From Acanthamoeba sp. SK_2022b (lineage: Eukaryota; Discosea; Longamoebia; Acanthamoebidae): a stretch of 26,239 nt of DNA. This document shows, in pieces, positions 21,724 through 26,239 of this stretch (its first letter is position 1; every line of letters starts with the position of its first letter). Location of the stretch: NCBI GenBank assembly GCA_027943245.1, contig JANDJZ010000820.1:1-26239 (forward strand). The letters are read 5' to 3'. The notes under the pieces were generated by a model. The model had not been told where the DNA came from. It saw only the letters and a program-made list of their open reading frames with translations, and searched no databases. Both the position numbers and the translations under genes were made by a program.

Positions 21724-23737
21724 GCTCTACACACGCCTCTTGCTGATGCTTTTCCCTCAATCCTACAGGCAGGCTTGACTGTCTCTTGAAGTTGAGCAAG
21801 GCCTCACAGCAGCTGCCCACCATACCCCCTTCCCTGAGAGGTGAGAAACGTCGCCCTGCCCAGAGTGGTGGAGGCCAAAGAGGAGGAACTTGATGTCAGC
21901 ACCAGGCAAGTCAAAAAGAGAAAGACAATGAAGGATAGCCAGAGAAGGCGCAAGGGTAAAGACAAGCTGCCACTCACATCTTCCTCTCCTTCTGAATCAC
22001 CCAGCCCTTCCTCAGAAAGCTTGAGTGAAGAGGACACCATGGAAGTGGCAGGGCTACATGAGGCACCTGAAGAAGAGATTGGTGAGGCTGATGTGTCATC
22101 CCAGTTAACCCACCCTACGCTTACTCAGCTGTTGACTCCTCCCAGCTGCCCTGCTCTGAAGCCAATAGTGCAGAGCGCAACTGGCCCAGTTTGCAGAGCA
22201 CGCTGGACTGCTGTGTGTGGGAAGAGCTTGCCCAATGTCCTTTTGATAGTATAGGAAGAGGAGGAGGAGGAGGAGGAGGAGCACATCATCTCAGTGCCTG
22301 CTGAGGCAGTAAGTGAGAACAGAATGGTACATAGACCTCAGCATGCAAATTAAATTATGCATACAGCAACCATTCTACAAAACAGAGGAGGTGGAAGCAG
22401 TGGCCAAGTGGAATACCCACATGGCAGAGGAACATGAACTCTTCAAGGGTGTTGTGGCTGACCCACTGTGGTTCTGTCGTCTGGAGGGCAAGGCTGCAGC
22501 AATGCTAGTTCGCCCTGTAGACCTTGCAGTGGTGTGGAGGATAGCTGACAACATTTGCACAAACCCTGTAGCCATAACTGAGCCATTCTTTGTTGTTGTC
22601 ATCTGCCCTGAAGGTATGCACAAACACACCATTGCTTGTTATTCTGGAATACACCACAGCTGTTCTCAATTCCAACTAACCTCCACTGCAGATGCTCTGG
22701 ACCACGCATGCAAGGAGAATGCTAGCCTCATCTTGCATGAGCTATGCAAGAAATATGCTGGATGGGTAGCAGGTGGCAACCATCGCTGGGAGGCCTACGT
22801 TTTCTCAAGGCTGAGGGGGTCCCTGATCCACAGCAGCATTGCGCCCACTGCCTCACAACTGTCTACTGGTGGCCAGACTACTCTGACACCAACATGATGG
22901 AGGTAGCACTTGTTGCTGCTTGCCAAAACACCAATGGGTCACTCCGCTCTGTGATGACCTTCAAGGATAAGGTGCCCTTGCTCTCTTGCTGTTATGGCGC
23001 AACACCAGCTCACACCTCAAGACAGCTGCAGATGGCCAGGGCACAGTACCTTTGGCAGCCACTCAAGGCAACTAGTCAGGTTGACCTGGGCAGTGGCGAC
23101 TTTCAAGGTTGCCATCAGTGGACAACGTCTGGCAAGGAGCTCACTGCTGCTGCTCTTGGCGCAAACAAGCAGAGCCTAGACCCTCTCTTCCAGCTCATGC
23201 ACAACTGGGTGGATGTCTGGCGCATCATTGAGGTGCTTGTCTGTGGAAACCCCCTTGCAGACGTCACTTGAGCGCCTGACCTACACCCTCTGACCTCCAT
23301 CACTTCGTTCTGGGTGCTGCAAGGGCTTGATGCCAACACCAAGAAGACTCTGCTTCTTGGCCTTTACAAGGGTGAGCTCACTCTGAAGCAGTTCCAGAGG
23401 GATGCCATGGCAACCAAGGCACGTGCCAAGATCATGGCTGGCGTGATGGACATCCTGCAGAAGGAGTTGTGGGACCAGGTCCAGCAACAGATTCTACCTG
23501 CCACCCTCAAGGGCTTCATCTCACAGTGGACAGAGACCTTCCTCTCACACCGGTTGGGCAAGTGGGACTACCCCATGGACTTCAAGTCCCACATCCTAGC
23601 TCTGGCGTTGCCATGGGTGGTTGGAGTGGAGGACACAACACAGATGTGGCGCCATGACTTCCCCAACAACACCACCATCCATGCTGCAAATATTGCTCTT
23701 GGCCCCCCATAAAAATTACTGTACGTACCACTCACAT

Positions 23738-23820
23738 ATATTCCAGAATACCATCAAGAAATGAGCTGGTACAATTGTATTCCAGAATACTATTGTGATG
23801 GTCAATGTATTCTGGAATAC
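23738..23820. repeat. Cluster of three palindrome copies in one intron
   Basis: Three copies within 83 bp, two with CA and one with TG at the centre, in the intron directly before the methyltransferase exon (23721-23874). Confidence 0.85.
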
Positions 23821-25107
23821 ATCTCCACACTCATTGTTGTTTAGTTGCTTACATACTCCCCTTTCCAACTACAGCTCTGGTGATTATTGACCTTCCCTAT
23901 GGCCTCACACCCTCCAAGGGCATAACTGATGCTGACCACTGGGACTACAAGCCCTACCCAGTTGAGAGCTTTAACATGCTCATCAACACGATCAAGATTG
24001 CCAAGCAGGCCAACTTCGTTGCAGTTGTCTTCTGTGAGCACAGCCTTGCTTCCAAGTACACCAAGGTCATAAAGAAACACCACACTGGCTGCTCTGTTAG
24101 CCTTGGCGTCATGATGCTGACTGGCGCCTGGGGTGGCACTCACCAATGGCTCTACAACAACTTCAAGACCTACCTCCTCCTCCACTTTGGATTGCTATAG
24201 CAATGACGTGGTGTTCTTGCCAAGCGCTCCTGATGACTTCCAACTTTCCTTCTCCTGCCCTGCTCCAAAGCTCTGGAAGTCCAATTCGCATGAGCCTCTC
24301 AACTATGGCCAGAAACCACTTAAGTGCTTCATCAGGATCTTCAGCCACCCTGGCCAGTGGATTCTTGATGTGTTTGCTGGCACACACTCTGCTTTGTTAG
24401 CTGCCGTTCTTCTTGGCCACAATTCCATTGCCATCAAGAAGGACCAGAGACAGTGGCATTTTGCCCAGTCTCACCTGCCGCTTCTCTATGAGAGCCATTG
24501 TCCTGCCTCTTCTTCTACCTCTTCCACCTCCATTGTGCTGCCCCTCAGCCCCCCTTCGCTTGGAGATGCTCTCCCTTCAGCTCTGGTTGACCTCCCCAAG
24601 CCTCATGACCTTCCTTCCAGCCAGGACCTGTTCGCTGCTGACATCAACCACTGCCCTGTCTGCCTTTGCTCCACTGTTGAGGCTCCTGGTGAGGTAGTGG
24701 CCTGCTCTGCTCCTGGGTGTGAGTACTCAGTTCACCAGGAATGTGTGTGCTTGGGTGAGTCTGGACGGTCATACTGCTCTGAAAAGTGTGTGCACAATGT
24801 GCAGATGCAGTCTCAGGTGTAAGCTTTTTACAGACTATGCAGTATTCCAGAATACATGGCTCTCCTCTCTTTTCTCTAGTAACAAGCTCTCTTTTTGTCT
24901 GTATTGCCCCTTTTCTTACCATTTCCAACCTTTTGCGCACTCAACTGCTGCCTACCACTGCTAAACAACCTACGGTTTTTTTTGGTGCAGGAGCTGTGTA
25001 TCCTTATAGGTCTCCCGTGCCCCCTTTGTGCATGCACTGCACAAACGTGCACACAGGTTTGTTCATATTTACGTTTATCGTGCTTACAACACGGTTGTAT
25101 GGGCGTA

Positions 25108-25126
25108 TGGATTTAAATCCACTTAG
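25108..25126 (-). repeat. Right terminal inverted repeat
   Basis: TGGATTTAAATCCACTTAG, the exact complement of the left end. It lies about 40 bp beyond the stop codon of the PH-domain gene. Confidence 0.9.
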
Positions 25127-25131
25127 ATTTT
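25127..25131. repeat. Right target-site duplication ATTTT
   Basis: Direct repeat of 19965-19969, immediately outside the right terminal inverted repeat. Confidence 0.75.
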
Positions 25132-25166
25132 ACTGTTGTTTTATTTTTTACAAATAACGGCTCGGC

Positions 25167-26239
25167 TCAGCCGCACAAGGCGATCAGGTCCTGCGAGGGA
25201 CAAAGAGAGAGGTTTAGTCGACACTCAAGGGGGGGACCCTCATGTGGAGAGGAGGAGGAGGAGACGGCGGCAGAACCTGGATGCGGGACACCCAAGCCAT
25301 CGCTTCGGCTTCGAGCGCCGTCGCCAAGATGATCTCCTCTTCGTCGCTGCATAATTTGAACGAGTGCATGCCGCTACTGCACCGGATATCAGGGGCACCA
25401 CCAGGGCGTCAGTGCAGGGGTTGCAGGCACAAACGCTGACTTGGGTGGGCCGGTGCAGTACCTTGGCCGCGCGCTATCGCACAAACTGATGGTCGCGTGC
25501 TTCAGGCCGACGGCTACCAGTTCTTCGGAGCTCTGCCCGTAGAGACGAGTCGGGGACCATGCGTGTGGGACGAGCTTATTGGGGGGAAGAGAAGAGAGAG
25601 AGAGAGAGGAACGAGTAGCGAGGGCTGTGCGCACCTGCTGCCCGGCAAAAATGGCCAGCCGCTCCACTGTGAGTGTGCACCAGCGGCGATTCCAGGCACT
25701 CCCGGCTGCTTGGTCGCGGTGGTACAAGAACCCCTTTTGAATCACCTTCCCTCGCGCCGAACTGTCGACAGCAACAACAGCAACAACACACGGTCATTTG
25801 GTGTGGCCTGAGGGGCAAGCTAATTGCCGAGGGTGGCATACTCTGGCGAAGTGGACAGCTGTTGCTTGTCGTTGTTGCCATTTGAGGAGGAGCTGCCGCT
25901 ACGTTCCGATGCAGGATGCTGCAGTAGCTCCGTGATGCCGAGCGAGCTCATATTCCTTCGCAGCGACCGCCGCTTGGGGGGACCCCTCGCCGTGGTGGCC
26001 CCGCTCGGGGCGTGCGAATCGACGCTGGATGGGCTCGGCACGACCAGCGTCTTGGCCGTTGACCGCGCCGTGATCGCGCTGAGGTCGCGCTGCGAGCCGC
26101 CCCCCGACCGTTTAAAGAGGCCCGTTCGCTGGGTGCTGGTGCTCGTGCTCGTGCTGTTCTTGCCGCCGGACGGCGTGTTGCCCTTCCGCCGCGGCGTGGA
26201 ATCGCTGCCGCCGCTCCCCTCGCCCGACGTGTCTCGGTG
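25167..26239 (-). CDS. PH-domain protein, 5' part beyond the window
   Basis: Putative phosphoinositide- or protein-binding signalling protein; only its C-terminal 239 residues are visible. Exons (minus): edge to 25842, 25761-25635, 25532-25462, 25376-25277, 25190-25167, all in frame. A long Ser/Thr/Gly-rich basic region (STSTSTSTQRTGLFKRS, KRRSLRRNMSSLG) leads into a C-terminal PH domain: VIQKGFLYHRDQ, WNRRWCTLTVERLAIFAG, ELVAVGLKHATISL, HSFKLCSDEEEIILATA, and the closing helix EAEAMAWVSRIQDL with the conserved Trp. The protein ends six residues later (LIALCG after RIQD). Upstream domains are unknown. The gene is convergent with GT61; without the transposon their 3' ends would lie only about 40 bp apart. 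Confidence 0.85.

Larger units (their letters stand above)
21073..24822 (+). pseudogene. Element-borne ParB-like / DNA amino-methyltransferase / PHD-finger gene, with frame breaks
   Basis: Likely DNA-modifying protein of the element. Visible exons: 21073-21143, 21271-21530, 21769 to about 21890, about 21850-22308, 22388-22613, from 22692, and 23875-24822, with GT-AG introns 21144-21270, 21531-21768, 22309-22387, 22614-22691 and probably 23721-23874. In order: an unrecognised N-terminal part (MSKKSVVSMLL); an acidic/basic low-complexity stretch ending in a Glu run; a ParB/sulfiredoxin-like motif WVAGGNHRWEAY (about 22765-22800); a helical middle; a beta-class amino-methyltransferase with motif IV VIIDLPYG (23889-23903) before motif I LDVFAGTHSALLAA (from 24364); and a C4HC3 PHD finger (24652-24795; CPVC, CSAPGC, HQEC, CSEKC). 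Frame breaks lie near 21840-21890, 22252 (TAG), 22815 (G run), 23269 (TGA), 23710 (C run then TAA) and about 24200, so this copy is probably inactive unless some are unrecognised introns or assembly errors. Confidence 0.7.
20271..24855. repeat. Dispersed 14-bp palindrome family, ten copies
   Basis: Consensus GTATTC-TG-GAATAC, or CA at the centre on the other strand. Copies: 20271-20284, 20627-20640, 21629-21642, 21676-21694 (with an extra GGAAT), 21710-21723 (last base changed), 22639-22652 (first base changed), 23738-23751 (first base changed), 23777-23790, 23807-23820, 24842-24855. Six are exact. Two lie upstream of the element gene, seven in three of its introns and one downstream of its stop. 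None lies in coding sequence, and none was seen outside the element. The irregular spacing rules out a CRISPR or tandem array. Confidence 0.9.
19970..25126. mobile_element. 5.16-kb DNA-transposon-like element carrying a ParB/methyltransferase/PHD gene
   Basis: Bounded by perfect 19-bp inverted repeats (19970-19988 and 25108-25126) and flanked by ATTTT on both sides (19965-19969 and 25127-25131), the mark of a cut-and-paste-like insertion with a 5-bp target duplication. Composition differs sharply from the host: 19981-20880 has only 2 CpG. It holds about 1.08 kb of noncoding 5' sequence, one spliced gene on the plus strand (21073-24822) and about 285 bp of 3' sequence. Ten copies of a 14-bp palindrome are dispersed in the noncoding parts. 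No DDE transposase, tyrosine recombinase, reverse transcriptase or helicase was recognised, so it is either mobilised in trans or uses an unfamiliar enzyme. It separates the convergent GT61 and PH-domain genes. Confidence 0.85.

Noticed and set aside
20271..24855. CRISPR array made of the recurring 14-mers
   Set aside because: Copies are irregularly spaced (30 bp to about 1 kb), lie in both orientations and sit in introns of a eukaryotic gene; there are no spacers.
19970..25126. Integrated giant-virus fragment
   Set aside because: Amoebae host such viruses and they encode methylases, but this segment has spliceosomal introns, inverted ends, a target duplication and no viral core gene.
19970..25126. 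Retrotransposon or DDE transposase
   Set aside because: No reverse transcriptase, RNase H, integrase, GAG zinc knuckle or recognisable DDE motif was found in the plus-strand exons or the opposite strand.
1..26239. tRNA or rRNA genes
   Set aside because: Scanning for T-loop-like strings and cloverleaf arms found no convincing candidate.

Overview
The window looks like nuclear DNA of a free-living amoeba of the Acanthamoeba type. It has GC- and CpG-rich genes on both strands, packed tightly and cut into many short exons by introns of about 50-200 bp. The protein families (an RCC1-SAM-kinase, a NAK-family endocytic kinase, GT61, MCTS1) are eukaryotic. The organism call is inference; no rRNA or marker gene is present. 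All exon joins were read by hand from splice sites and frame.

Layout. Positions 1-3210 (-) hold a partial RCC1-propeller/SAM/protein-kinase gene. Positions 4331-10607 (-) hold a 24-exon gene joining a NAK-family kinase to a clathrin-adaptor ANTH-like domain. A 320-bp divergent promoter separates it from MCTS1 (10928-11974, +). A small heat-shock protein gene converges on MCTS1 (12343-13684, -). A short hypothetical gene (14224-14454, -) is followed by a 2.2-kb gap containing a strongly CpG-depleted block (about 14.9-16.44 kb), probably a decayed mobile element. A 16-exon GT61 glycosyltransferase gene (16641-19973, +) converges on a PH-domain gene that runs off the right edge (25167 to beyond 26239, -).

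Between those last two genes sits the most interesting object: a 5.16-kb element (19970-25126) with perfect 19-bp terminal inverted repeats and a 5-bp target duplication (ATTTT). It carries one intron-containing gene, with frame breaks, whose product has a ParB-like GGNHR motif, a beta-type DNA amino-methyltransferase (DLPYG, then DVFAGT) and a C-terminal PHD finger. No transposase was recognised. Ten copies of a 14-bp palindrome, GTATTC-TG-GAATAC or its complement, are scattered through the element. All lie outside coding exons: upstream, in introns, or downstream.

The element and the 14.9-16.4 kb block are almost free of CpG, while host genes are full of it. This is the trace expected of long-term cytosine methylation of foreign DNA. 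The element gene also uses GTAAG-type 5' splice sites, unlike the GTNCG type common in the host genes. On one reading of the last GT61 exon, the stop codon of GT61 is supplied by the element's terminal repeat.

The host genes are housekeeping or signalling genes and do not form one pathway. The kinase-ANTH protein would act at clathrin-coated pits, MCTS1 in translation re-initiation and ribosome recycling, Hsp20 in protein folding and GT61 in the secretory pathway.
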